From positions 1,426,001 to 1,490,000 of the forward strand of contig NBBA01000006.1 of the NCBI GenBank assembly GCA_002794785.1: a DNA stretch of 64,000 nucleotides, given 5' to 3'. Under the pieces are notes generated by a model, which was given only the letters and a program-made list of their open reading frames with translations, did no database searches and was not told the origin of the DNA. Below, piece after piece: positions 36,541 to 48,440 of this stretch. The stretch comes from Coniferiporia sulphurascens (taxonomy: Eukaryota; Basidiomycota; Agaricomycetes; Hymenochaetales; Hymenochaetaceae). A program made the position numbers and the translations under genes. Within the stretch, counting starts at the first letter, position 1. Each line of letters opens with the position of its first letter.

Positions 36541-36675
36541 TACCCATGACCTGTTCTATGCCCAGAGTGTAGGAAGGTATTGCTGAAGGATGGCAAAGTA
36601 ATCATAGCATACAACACCATCCATGTCCCTGCCATCCTGTTAAAAGGCAGTGAAGACAAAATAAATGTGAACGTT

Positions 36676-36932
36676 TATTAAATAAATATAACGAACAAAC
36701 TAAATATAAATATGGTCATATGAACAACCATCTTACTAAGTGAACAATAACGCAATGATAACGCCATACAATATAGGAGCTAGATAGTTATAGTAGCAAT
36801 AGCTCATGGAATGTGTATATAAGGGGAGCTGGTCTCACCCTAGAAATACATTGGTTTACGCTGATAACCCACCTTTGCTTGAACTTCACCACTGCACCTC
36901 ATCATCTACCACAACGTGTGTAGATTTTAAGA
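36676..36932 (+). repeat. 5' LTR of copia copy 2
   Basis: 257 bp, starting TATTAAAT and ending TTTTAAGA. Confidence 0.95.
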
Positions 36933-36986
36933 GGTTATGAGCCTTGACTCTACAACTAACGAAACGATTAACAAAATCATACATCC

Positions 36987-39900
36987 TTGAATAACGAAAC
37001 TATGTCTGATGGACAGAAACCAAACACTTGTGAGCAAACACATTTGCAAAAATTATCAGGATTACGAATAATAGCTAACAAACTAAAAATAATGTATACA
37101 CAGTCATCTACTATTGAAGAACTCGAAGAAAAAATTCAAAAAGCTAAAGATAGCAAAAGGTTAGTTGACCTAATAATTCAATGTAACCTTAGACAAATAC
37201 CAATTAACGGAACGGAACAACAAATCCAAGATCGAATTAACAGGTATGATAATTCTACCAAAGACGAAAAATTAAAAATAAAAGCTGACTATAAAATGGA
37301 ACTAACAAATCATGCTAAAGATTTAGGAATATCTGACCAAGGAAAATCATCTGAAATCAGATATCGAATCAGTACGTATTTGGGCATATCAGATCCAAAT
37401 GAAAAAGAACAATTTAAAATTGACAATCCTTATATTAAGCCAGAAGAAGAAAACAATAAGAAAGAAGACAACGATAAAAAAGAAGACAACAAAGAAGAAA
37501 ACTCCGAAGAAATTAACCCATCATGTGAGCCATCAGAACCATCTGACCCTGACGATTCAGATGCTAACGATACTGAGGAAGATGAACCAAGTATGGCAAC
37601 TAAACTCGTGGAACTCCAGAAATTCTTCGATGGAATCAAGAAACTCGACAGGCATAGAAACTACAAACTCTGGAATTACAGAGTCTGCAGCACCATCGAA
37701 AGTGCAGGTTACGGTAACCTGCTCACTAACTCCCCAGGAACTGGAGAGACTGGTATATCAAGCACTTTATATAACGGCATTATGCGCACTATGCCCAACA
37801 AAATATTGGCTTATTATCTTAATTTTAACAAAGATATTCCAGTGCTACTCAAAGCGCTTGACGGACAATATAACATCCAGACAACAATTACAAAGGGCTT
37901 TAACAAGGCTGCCCTTTTTGATATCCGAGGTCATGTCAGCCATTTCGATGGAACACTTGATAACCTCAGCAATAAATACAAGGAACTCATAGCCCAAGGG
38001 GTAAAAGTTTCAGAGTCGACATATATATCGGCTATTACGAGGGCAATGCCCGAACAATATCAATACATGCTCACACAGAGTGAGTTATATATTAAAACAA
38101 TTAATGAAACAAACCCGGACAAAGATGAAATTGAACTAACCCCTCAATTTTTACTAATGGCACTGAGAAACGCCTTCGAGGGGTGGCGTAAAAATCATCA
38201 GAGGACAGGAGTGGCGGCTAACCACCTGCCCAAGGACGAGCGGACTCACCCTTATTTTAGGGGCCATGGATATGGTTTCAGCCGCGGAGTACAGCCACGA
38301 GGTCGCGGCTATAGAGGCCGTGGAGGATATATGCGAGGACAAGGACAAGGGGGATATTCCCCTAACCAACAATCACACATTATTAAGTGCTGCAATTGTA
38401 ACAAGCTAGGGCACTTTAGTCAAGACTGCTGGGCGCCAAAAACGGAATGGACAAAGGCAGCTCAGAAAAAGAAAGAGGACACAAATGATGACAAAGGAAA
38501 AGGGAAGGAAACGGGTGCGTCAGCGGCACCGACAACGACTGGGGCAAGTGCGGCCCAGGCTAAACATACTGCAGCAGCAGCAGCAACAAACGTCGCATCA
38601 AGCTCTCGAATCGAGTTAAGCACCGTAATAGGCCAAGGCGAAACCGCCTTTATAACCAAAATCAACAAAAACGACTTCGACATGGGAGAATTCCCAATAT
38701 ATTCGTACAACGACTTCCTAGACCAAATAGGAAACCATGACAGTGCAATGGAAGATGTGGATGATAACAATCTAGATGTAAGCATTAACACAATTACCAT
38801 AAAAAAATTTGCTAACAATGTTTATTCTTCAATGGATATAATTGATACTGGTGCAACAATACATTTAACACCATATCTAAATCAATTATGAAATACTTAT
38901 AAAACCGACACAATAACGATAATGGCTGCAAACAAAACAACATTTAATGCAAATATAGTAGGGAATCTTAAGCTTTACATCCCCAACAGACACTCGGTAA
39001 GTGTCATTATATTATCAAACATATACTACAATCCTAAAATGAACATGACATTAGTCTCTCAAGGACTTCTATGTCAAGACGGTTACAAATTTATTTATAA
39101 AGAAAATGAATGTACAATAAAGTATCCTAATGGATCTTTATGCAGAAAAATTAAAAACACAAATGGATTGTATAGTATATTTAACAATGATGTATGAGTG
39201 GCTACAAAAAATGTAACATTATTTGAACTTCACAAAAAACTCGGGCATATAAGTTATGCTTACATAAAGCGATTACTAAAAGAAGATCAAATTACAAATA
39301 ATAAATTTTCAAATTACAACGAAACTCAATGCAAAATTTGCCTTGAAGCAAACAAAAAAGAATGCAAATCCCAAAATTACGTATTTCAAAATTAGCTGAA
39401 AAATTCGGCGATCATATACATATGGACATATGGAGTCCTGCATCCACACATGCAATAGGAGGATATAAATATCTTCTAACACTTGTAGACGATGCTACAA
39501 GATGGATAAAAATGATTTTATTAAAAACAAAAGACAAGGGTTTAAATGCTTATACAACTTGGGCTAACATGCTCAATACACAATATAATATAAAAACAAA
39601 AATATTACAAAGCAATAATGACACAGTGTTTTTAAGTAAACAATTCACTGAATATCTAGAAAAAAACGGAACAATATGAAAGCTGACTGTTCACAATACG
39701 CCACAACAAAACGGAGTAGCAGAACAATCACATCAAACAATACTAAATAATACATGAGTTAACCTGCTACAAGCAAAATTACCACCCAGTTTATGGGGAG
39801 AAGCTGTAAAATACAGCACTTATGTTTACAATAGAACGCCAAAGAGCGCTATTGATTTTAAAACACCATATTTCAAAAGATATAACGAAAATTATAACAT

Positions 39901-42384
39901 AGATGATTTAAAAGAATTTGGCCAATATTGCATAATACAACAAGAAGATGTTAACAAATTACAACCAAAAGGAATATATGCACAATGGCTAGGATTTGAT
40001 GAAGAAAGCAAAGGTCATAGAACCTATCATAACAGAAAAATCACAGTTGAACGAAATTTACAATTTTTAGATTCTCCTCCATCTAAAATTGAAGGGGAGA
40101 ATATAATAGAAAAACATAATGAACAAATAAAAGAATTAACAAAAGAAAGACCAAAAAGAACATTAAATCCAACAAAATGATCATTAGGTCTTAACTTTGA
40201 CGAACAAAATACAGTCGCTTATCTTATGGAATTTAATCAATTCAATACGGAATTAATAGGTGATCCGAATTCATATCAACAAGCGATCAATAGAATTGAC
40301 GCAAATCAGTGGATCATGGCAATGAAAGAAGAAATAAAAATATTAATCAAAAGATCTACATGGAAAATCATAGATCCACCAAAAGAAGCAAATATAATTG
40401 GAACAAGATTCGTTTATAAAACAAAAAGATTAGCAAATGGAGAAATTGAATGTTACAAAGCAAGATTAGTAGTACAAGGATTTGCCCAAAAAGAGGGTAT
40501 AGACTACTACTCAAACAATACATTTGCTCCAGTAGCACGATTAGCTACAGTAAGAACTATATTAAGTTGGAGCGCAACAAACAATTACGAAATTCACCAA
40601 ATTGATATAAAATCAGCTTACTTATATGGTGAATTAGAAAAAGACGAAAATATATATATAAAACCACCACCAGGAAATCTAATTGAAATAAAATCTGGAC
40701 AAGTTTTAAAACTAAATAAAGCCTTATATGGATTAAAACAAGCAGGCAGACGATGGTATAAAAAATTATCAGAAATATTAATAGGAATAGGACTAACATG
40801 AGCAGTCCAAGATAATGCAGTATTCCTAAGAAAAGTAAAAGGAAAAACAATTCTAATACTTTTCATACATGTTGACGACATAACAATATGTGGCTTAAAT
40901 TTATTAATAATAAAAGCCTTTAAAGACGAAATAGGAAAACATGTAAAATTTACTGATGGAAACAATATACATTGGTTACTCAGCATTGAAATCAAAAGAA
41001 ACTGAGAAGAAAGAATTATAAAACTAAGACAAAAACATTATATTGATAATATAATAGAAAAATACAAGTTAAAAGACGCTGCAATGGTACAAACACCAAT
41101 GACACCTGGACAAGTGTTAAAATCACTTGAAAATCCAACAAATGAAGAATTAAACTTCATGAATCAAATACCTTATATGAATATGGTTGGAGCATTACGA
41201 TACGCAGCAGATTGTACGAGACCTGACATATGTTAAGCTCAACGGCTACGCAGTGATCGATGTCAGGGCTTCCTGATTGTCGGGATTGATGGTGATGACA
41301 ACGGGGCTTCCTAGATGTCGTAAGTCGAGAATGATCAGCGATGTGGACTTGGTAGGCTTCTTTAGCAAGTCGGGTTACGACGAAGTGACCGAGGGCGCAG
41401 TGGCACACTGGTAGACTGGTGATAGCAGATAATGGGCTTGTATGAACAAAGAGCACAAGCTTAGGGCTTGTGCTACTGAAGTTACATGCTTATATGCTAT
41501 TCTATGTGTTTGCTACTGTAGCAACTTGGTTAGGTGTGTTTACCAGACTATGAAAGGTCATGGAAACTCAAGGAACGCCTTGGTAATACAAGTACAGTGA
41601 TCAGTAAGCAAAGCATGTTATGATGGTGCAATAAGGCGTCATCATAGCGTCTTATGGTGCAAGGCGAATAAGGACGAGTAAGACAGAGAAATGGGGGAGT
41701 TGCACTGACTGATGATGACGAAGAGGAAGTGAGTCAGTGCAGTAAGGGAACGTAAAGCAAAATTGTAACAATATATCATTCACAACAGGTCAATTTGCTA
41801 GGCATTTGAATAAACCTAGTATTGAACATTACAATGCAGTAAAACACTGCTTTAAATATTTAAAAGGAACCAATGATTATTGGTTAATACTCGGAGGAAA
41901 AGAACCAATTGAGTTAATCAGATATACCGACGCTGACGGAATGACACAAGAAGGCCATAAAGTGATATCAGGATATATATTCCAAATAGGAAATGCAATG
42001 ACATCATGGTCAAGTAAAAAACAAGAATTAGTGTCATTATCAGTATGCGAAGCTGAATTACAAGCTTTAACTCATGGAGTAAAAGAAGCAATATGGCTAA
42101 GAAGACTGGTTGAAGAGGTACTGCAGACCTTGGATACACCTATGAAAATATTATGCGATAATCAAGCAGCCATAACTATAGTAAACTCAACAGAACAAAA
42201 ATATACACAACGAACGAAACATATTGATATACGAAAAGATTTTTTACAAGATTACATAGAGAATGAAACCATATCAGTTTCATATATTCCAACTGGACAG
42301 CAAAAGGCTGATATTATGATGAAAGCACTAACAATAGAATTAATCAAATGTTTTACAAGTTTACTCCGCCTAGTAAAAGTTTGA
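36987..42384 (+). pseudogene. copia copy 2 gag-pol remnant
   Basis: The same polyprotein plan as copy 1, starting at ATG 36987 or the in-frame ATG before SDGQKPN. The Gag part is open for 634 codons through the zinc knuckle (CCNCNKLGHFSQDC, first spacing residue changed) and DTGATIH. TGA codons follow at 38889, 39195, 39677, 39755, 40178, 40799 and 41003, plus a one-base deletion near 39355 and the solo LTR at 41231-41770. At five of the seven TGA sites copy 1 has CGA. RNase H is open at 41806-42384. The element is dead. Confidence 0.9.
41231..41770 (-). mobile_element. Solo LTR, family S, copy 3 (inverted)
   Basis: 540 bp, reading TGTTAAGCTCAACGG...AATTGTAACA on the plus strand, the reverse of the other three copies. 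Flanks ACATA/ATATA are a 5-bp duplication with one mismatch; copy 1 of copia has the empty site. Confidence 0.88.
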
Positions 42385-42391
42385 AGGGGAG

Positions 42392-42648
42392 TATTAAATA
42401 AATATAATGAACAAACTAAATATAAAGATGGTCATATGAACAACCATCTTACTAAGTGAACGATAACGCAATGATAACGCCATACGATATAGGAACTAGA
42501 TAGTTATAGTAGCAATAGCTCACGGAATGTGTATATAAGGGGAGCTGGTCTCGCCCTAGAAATACATTGGTTTACGCTGATAACCCACCTTTGCTTGAAC
42601 TTCACCACTGCACCTCATCATCTACCACAACATGCGTAGATTTTAAGA
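42392..42648 (+). repeat. 3' LTR of copia copy 2
   Basis: 257 bp, directly after the polypurine tract and before the ACGTT duplication. Confidence 0.95.
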
Positions 42649-45254
42649 ACGTTCTTCCAGGGACAACATGGGCTTCAAACAAATACCCCCACATGGGCTG
42701 GGTGCCCTCCCACCCTTTATTTGAAGGACCCATCCTGGGCAGGTTGAGGACTACGAACACCCTCTTCCCCATGAGTAGTCGAGGGGACTCACATAAATCC
42801 AAGGAAACATACACACTGGATTTCCGGCTGCAAGCATCATGGAGGACATTAGAGAATGAGCTGAAGAGCCTTGCGGCTGTGTTGTACCAAGGTCTGCCTA
42901 CCAACCTGGATGTTTGGCCCATGGAATGGAAAACTGTGAAGCTCCCATCTGCATATGGCTACGGAAATGAACACAAGACACTAGCCAAGGCATGCACCTG
43001 CGCAAAATGTTCATGCAATGCTTTCCTACCTCTTATGGTGGAGGTCACAAGCCTCATCATGCTGCACAGGTGCTATGCAATCCATACTGGCACGCCCATA
43101 GAGCAATGGGTGTGAGGACTGCAGGAAAAGGGAAAGATGCATGCCACTTGGCTGCAGGAAGTCATGTTGAGTGACATAGGGAATCGCAAAACGCAAAGGG
43201 CAGGAATATTTGTATCCATAGAGTCCTGCAAATCCATGGAGAAGGTCCGAACTTTCATACTAATGGACATGCCTGTGTGGGTCATCTGCAATATGGAAGA
43301 TGTGCAGAGTATACAAAAAAACGATTGGGCAAGTGCGGTGCACCCCACTCATGATGAGCTTATCCAGCTGAAGGCACATGTGGACAGAAAAGACCCAGAC
43401 ACAACAATTGTAGGGGCACTGTCGCTTGTACCTTACGCAAATAGTGGGCAAAGGTCAGGCGAGTCATGGGAAGGTTTCTTTCAGAGGTGTGAAGTGTCAA
43501 ATGCCATTCATCTTCAAAACGAGACCCCTGAAGCTCGGCAAACCCATCTGAACCGGGAAAGGGAAGCACAAAATAAAGCCCCCCCCAGAAAGAAGGGAGT
43601 GACTGTCTTTGAGTGGAAAGAAATCAAACCTGGTCAGTACCTGCGATGTCGGTGCCCCTGCAGCGAGGTGGAGTTACTTTGGGAAATTTATGTGTCGACT
43701 CAAATGCAGTTCAACACCTTCCGCAATGAATGGGATCTGTGCAAAGCCTTCGATCTCACAGAAGAAATAGCCTGTGAGTATGATGATGATGAATGGGGCG
43801 ATATGGGTGGTGGGAATGTAGAGGATGAATGTGCACACAACGCAGATCCAGCACTGCAGATGCCTCGCCTGCAGGTCCCCAATGATGCAAGCCCTCACAT
43901 GTTCATGGAGGATATATGGGAACAAAGTGCTCACAAGGACGAATTTGAGGGGATGACTTTTGATAGTGTCCATGCAATTGCAAAAGACATGTTTGGGCTG
44001 AGACTGCAGCTTTGTGTGGGACAAATCATCGACAGAAATGAAGCTGCATTATCATGGCCAACTATGTGTATTCTTCTGCACTTCAGCCCAGACAATGAGG
44101 AACACAAAGAGTCTGACATCATTAAAGAATATGCTGCCAGGCTTGTACACAGCATTTGGGACTGTAAAGGGGACATCAATAAATTCCAACCTGCTTTATT
44201 TGACCTTTCTGTTGAGAACAGGATGGAATTCCTACATGACTGCAATCCAAATTTCAGACTTGAAATAATGCAGCATCATCAGTATGTCAGAGTCAACAGC
44301 GCAAAACAGAGACAGCAAGAAAGATTCAGGGTGTATGGCGTACACCTGAGACAGCTGGTAACATTCCCTTGGATTATTGTTGTGATGGATCCAATCACTG
44401 CCCTTAAATGCATTCAATGTCCATTTGACAGTGTCTGGAAAGTATGCCATCATCTTATCGAAAGGGGCTCACCCTTCCAAATGGTAGTCACTGGACCTGA
44501 ACGTCCAATATGGGAATGACAGAGTGAGGGGGAAATAAGGCACAAAGACCTCGGTTGGTGACACAAAGACAGCAAACTGGACTCTACCAACTACATCACA
44601 TATGAAAAAAGAGTATCCGAATTTGTGCAGAGCAACTCTCATGTCCATGCTGCTGTTATGAAGGGTGGAATCGTTTGGCGTGTGGTCGTCGAAGCAATGG
44701 GGATAGATGCTGCCATGGAAATGGTCATGACCGGCCTGTCATGTGAGGGGAGCAGTAAAGTATATGAAACTAAGGACCATAATGGCGACAGTCAAATCTG
44801 GTGGGATGACATGCTAGATGATGAAGATGAAGACCTACTTTGTGGAGTCTACAAAATGTACACTGGTAAGTACCACCTAGTATTACATGGGTTGTAAGTT
44901 AATAATAATAATAAAAGGTAATGGACCACAAGTCGAACATGCATCATGGTGGCCGAAATTGTGTGTGTGGGAACACAGCTCCATGAATTGTGGCTACTGG
45001 TCGAAGTTCAGCGAGAACTGGTTCCAAAATCGGCTCAAGAGGATTAGGAGCAACCAGGACTCTGTAAAAAATCAAACAAAATGGAGGTCAATCCTGATGC
45101 TTGCAAAGAAAGTGCACGTCATCATGGAACGGAACCGAAACCTCTCAGAAGCATTCCTAAACAACTTCATGAAGTCCCAGTGAAAATTGGTTCAAAATAC
45201 ATGTGTTGTGATATCTAGGGTGACGTATGAGTTTATTGCTTTGCATGTTACTCT

Positions 45255-45814
45255 TGTTACAATTTTCCTTTCTTTCTCCTTATTGCGCTGACTCATTCCC
45301 TATTCATCATCACTAGTCAGCGCAACTCCCCCATTTCTCTTCCTTACTCATCCTTATTTGCCTTACACCATAAGATGCCATGATGTCACCATATCGCACC
45401 ATCATGACATGCTTTGCTTACTGATACCTTCACTTGTATTACCAAGACATTCCTTGGGTTTCCATGACCTTCCATAGCCATGTAAACAACCTTATACACG
45501 ACCCTACAGTAGCAAACACATAGAGTAGCATATAAGCATGTAACATAGGTAGCACAAGTCCTAAGCTTGTGCTCTTTGTTCATACAAGCCCATTATATGT
45601 ACCTCAGTGCCCTCTGTGTGCTATACCTCATCATCTGGCACTTCGTTGTAACCCGACTCCTCTAAGAAGACACCGCGTACCTTCTCAACGATCAGGAAGC
45701 CCCATCGCTGATCATCCCTGCCTTACAACATCTAGGAAGCCCTGTTGCCGTACCATCTGTCCTGACGATCAGGAAGCCCCGATGTCGATCACTGTGTAAC
45801 CATTGAGCTTAACA
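45255..45814 (+). mobile_element. Solo LTR, family S, copy 4
   Basis: 560 bp with perfect duplication ACTCT (45250-45254, 45815-45819). It lies just after the accessory ORF. Confidence 0.9.
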
Positions 45815-46014
45815 ACTCTCCTTGTGCAAAAAAAAGTAGCATACACCATTTTTTACTGTCCATCACCAAAGTCCACCACGGCCAGTAGGCTGCACAGTCC
45901 ACAAGTGTGCCTCCGGATTGTGGGTGTTGTGCCCAGCCTGCTGGCCCCCCTTCAATGTCACGCACAGCGCCGCATGCCTCGGCTCATGTGCATGAAATTG
46001 GCAACCCCTACCTC

Positions 46015-46047
46015 CCTCTCCTCTCCTCTCCTCTCCTCTCCTCTCCT
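46015..46047. repeat. CTCTC microsatellite
   Basis: Six or so tandem CTCTC units in a pyrimidine-rich stretch. Confidence 0.8.
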
Positions 46048-46177
46048 GTACCTCTCTCCCCTCCTCCCCCCCTAACCCTCAATTTTTCTTGCTGGTCTTG
46101 CATCCACCAGCCACCTGCCCCTCCCCCTCACACTCAGCCCTTTACCGCCCACTCGCCGACCACTGCGCCACCTTGCA

Positions 46178-46318
46178 ATGGATGCCGAAAGGGACATCAA
46201 TTGGTTCTCAGAGGACATGTATGATAGCGACCATCCTCTCCACAATGCAATTGAGAGGACTGTCTGGGATGTTGGGATCCATTTGTATGGCACATTGCTG
46301 GTGATGGCGTTTATCCTG
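46178..46318 (+). CDS. Possible first exon of a small island gene
   Basis: ATG at 46178 opens a 47-codon frame (MDAERDINWFSEDMYDSDHP, later HNAIERTVWDVGIHLYGTLL) that ends at a plausible donor before GTAAG at 46319. It follows a pyrimidine-rich leader. I find no matching second exon before the island end, so it may be truncated. No domain recognised. Confidence 0.35.
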
Positions 46319-46935
46319 TAAGTTTTACTTTTTGTTGGCAAACAATCACTTATGGTGGCAGTAGATCGATCATCCACTCAACACTGACAGAACAGCGACC
46401 ACACATTTCCATTGCTTTCTTTTATTCACGACTCATGAAGGTTATCAGGGAGATGATTTGTGTTTTTTTTGACTAGACGGCCTGTATTCTATTTCTTTTT
46501 TCTCAATTCCGGCTCCTCCCGGCGGGTTTCTATGTTTGATATGTTCCGCATATCATTCACATTTTTTTTTCGATTGGACAATATATGTTTTTCTTTTCAT
46601 TGTCTTTTCGCATGTGTGCTCGATGTTGTGTCCATGTCGACATACAGCGCAAGCGCTTATTGCATAAAACATTGCCCCATAATTTATGTGAACACTAACA
46701 TCACATGCACTATTCTGTGTGTATGTGCGAGACAGAAATCTGTTTTGTATTCAATATTAGACTATCTGATACAATTGTAAGTAATAGTTTAACTAGCTTA
46801 ATAAAAAAACTTTTGGCTATGGCGAGCTATGATAGCAATTGTATAGGCTACATAGCCAGTGGGGTGCTAAACAAGGCTATATGTGCTATACGCAGCTATG
46901 ACAAGAAAGGAAATGATCGGCGGGCTATAGGGATT
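46319..46935. other. Right subterminal part of the island
   Basis: AT-rich and non-coding. From 46813 onward it is packed with GCTAT/ATAGC motifs mirroring 27317-27490. Confidence 0.5.
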
Positions 46936-46950
46936 TGCGGTTTTTCCTGA
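46936..46950 (-). repeat. Right terminal inverted repeat of the island
   Basis: Inverted partner of 27301-27316. Subterminal GCTAT/ATAGC motifs lie at 46813-46930. Confidence 0.7.
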
Positions 46951-47121
46951 TGCAGAAACCCTGGTTTATGTGCCGCCGATTTGAGAAGCGGTCTTGCGAT
47001 TATAACTACACATTTGGGCCAGGGGACTTTGACTCCTAGTATGGTACCTCGCTCTGCAGAGAGGCCCCTTAGAATAAGAGCCCGATCCAGAGAATCTGCC
47101 ACGACTCATTGACTTGTGTAT

Positions 47122-47379
47122 TATTAAATAAATATAACGAACAATATAAATATAGTACGTGGTCATATGAACAACCACCTTACTAAGTGAATGATAACGC
47201 AATGATAACACCATACAATATAGGAGCTAGATAGTTATAGTAGTACTAGCTCACGGAACGTGTATATAAGGGGAGCTGGTCTTGCCCTAGAAATACATTG
47301 GTTTATGCTGATAACCCACCTTCACCCCAACTTCACCACTGCACCTCATCGTCTACCACAACGTGCATAGATTTTAAGA
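47122..47379 (+). mobile_element. Solo copia LTR (plus)
   Basis: 258 bp, TATTAAAT...TTTTAAGA, with perfect duplication TGTAT (47117-47121, 47380-47384). Confidence 0.92.
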
Positions 47380-47780
47380 TGTATAGTCTGCAAGTGCGAA
47401 GGGAAAGAAAAAAGGTGGCGACACTGGCTAAAGAGAAAAGTGGCACGGGCTATAATGTGACTAGCAGCCCACGGCAATAATCGCAAAAACAATGTCAACT
47501 CACATTTCTACAAAGTTAATTGACACATACCTGATGTTCCTTTGACCGATTCTGCGTCATGAGTACGCACTGACTTGGACCTTCGTCCTCTTTCTAAGAA
47601 CTCCGTATGTGCAACACGTTCTGCGCAGGCATTACATGCTTGGTTACAGTGCACGCAAAAGGCCTGTACCTTTGTTGATTAGAGCATCAGAGCTGTAGGT
47701 GGTCGCGCTCGCAAAAGAAGAGGATAGTTGAGCTTCAAGCTCACTGCCCGCACAGCACGTCGAAGGTCGTACGGGAGCAG

Positions 47781-48035
47781 TCTTAAAATCTATGCACGTT
47801 GTGGTAGACGATGAGGTGCAGTGGTAGTTCAGGCAAGGTGGGTTATCAGTGTAAACCGATGTATTTCTAGGGCGAGACCAGCTCCCCTTATATACACATT
47901 CCGTGGGCTAGTACTACTATAACTATCTAGCTCCTATATCGTATGGCATTATCGTTGCATTATTGTTCACTTAGTAAGGTGGTTGTTCATATGACCACAT
48001 ACTATATTTGTATCATTCGTTATATTTATTTAATA
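47781..48035 (-). mobile_element. Solo copia LTR (minus)
   Basis: 255 bp of the same copia family in reverse, with perfect duplication AGCAG (47776-47780, 48036-48040). Confidence 0.92.
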
Positions 48036-48189
48036 AGCAGAGAAGGCCCATTTGGCTCAGGGTGTCCGGCAGAAGTCATACTTGCCCCTGCACCCAGATG
48101 TTGGTGATTCCGTCCTAGTGCTCCTAGCTGCAAGCTGCAAAGACACCACGAAGAGCGGCTCAAGAGCTCATAAACTTGAATGCGACCTC

Positions 48190-48440
48190 ATTGTAGTCAA
48201 TGGCTCGAGTAGAAGCTGAAAATGCTCCCTTGGAAGCCGTAGTCCGAACCGCAGGCACGAGGGTGTGGAAGGCCGACTTTGCCAGCCAGTCAATGCACCA
48301 TCGATGTAACTTGTTCGCCTTCTGTCGCGTCCGAAATAGAGCTGGACTGCTTCCTGAATTGCGCTCATAGCCTTCTGGTGCTCCCCAATGTCAGAGAAAG
48401 CCAAGCTGTAAGGAGATCCTTGTTCACCTATCCTATAGTT
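48190..48440 (-). pseudogene. TPR-like fragment upstream of GST-3
   Basis: The minus strand reads a tetratricopeptide-like helix pair, YSLAFSDIGEHQKAMSAIQE then AVQLYFGRD, preceded by an ill-defined stretch. The frame around it is broken. It is the better-preserved copy of the fragment near 17444-17720 and marks the upstream end of the duplicated GST unit. Confidence 0.5.

Larger units (their letters stand above)
36676..42648 (+). mobile_element. Ty1/copia retrotransposon, copy 2 (older, 5,973 bp)
   Basis: LTRs of 257 bp at 36676-36932 and 42392-42648 differ at about nine positions, mostly transitions, so it is older than copy 1. Perfect duplication ACGTT (36671-36675, 42649-42653). Primer-binding site GGTTATGAGCC at 36933-36943; polypurine tract GAAGGGGAG at 42383-42391. 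It contains a reverse-oriented family S solo LTR (41231-41770) inside RT/RNase H. Confidence 0.95.
36540..45183 (+). pseudogene. Large accessory ORF of the island, unknown function, split by copia copy 2
   Basis: With copia copy 2 and one ACGTT removed, one frame runs from about 36547 to about 44880, interrupted only by TGA codons (36547-36549, 43113-43115, 44517-44519, 44559-44561). It starts with a zinc-ribbon-like CPECRK and reads NTIHVPAILLKGS, then after the insertion GTTWASNKYPHMGW, ENELKSLAAVLYQGLPTN, SAYGYGNEHKTLAKA, TIVGALSLVPYANSGQR, an acidic stretch, and LVTFPWIIVVMDPITALKCI. A GTAAGT...AAAAG intron near 44864 leads to a last exon with HASWWPKLCVWE and GYWSKFSENWFQ, ending at 45183. 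Intact length would be roughly 850 residues. I do not recognise the domain; similar ORFs seem familiar from Agaricomycete mobile regions, but I cannot name one. Confidence 0.6.
27301..46950 (+). mobile_element. TIR-bounded Plavaka/KDZ-type island (19.65 kb, nested)
   Basis: Ends are inverted copies: TCAGGAAAAAACCGCA at 27301-27316 and TGCGGTTTTTCCTGA at 46936-46950, one A fewer on the right. Both ends are followed inward by about ten GCTATA/TATAGC-type motifs. Inside lie a Plavaka-type transposase, a DUF6532 gene, a small lysine-rich gene and a large accessory ORF. Removing later LTR insertions leaves about 10.6 kb. The flanks belong to the GST unit: sequence before 27300 and after 46952 matches consecutive parts of the GST-3 downstream region. 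No clear target duplication is seen at the ends. Confidence 0.65.
46953..48180. repeat. Downstream part of GST unit A
   Basis: Aligns with 50100-50650 downstream of GST-3: shared GGGGACTTTGACT, CTTAGAATA/CTAAGATTA, ACGACTCATTGACTT and GATGTCAACTCACATTT blocks in order. Two solo copia LTRs interrupt it. It shows that the mobile elements from about 20.96 to 46.95 kb opened one continuous duplicated unit. Confidence 0.65.
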
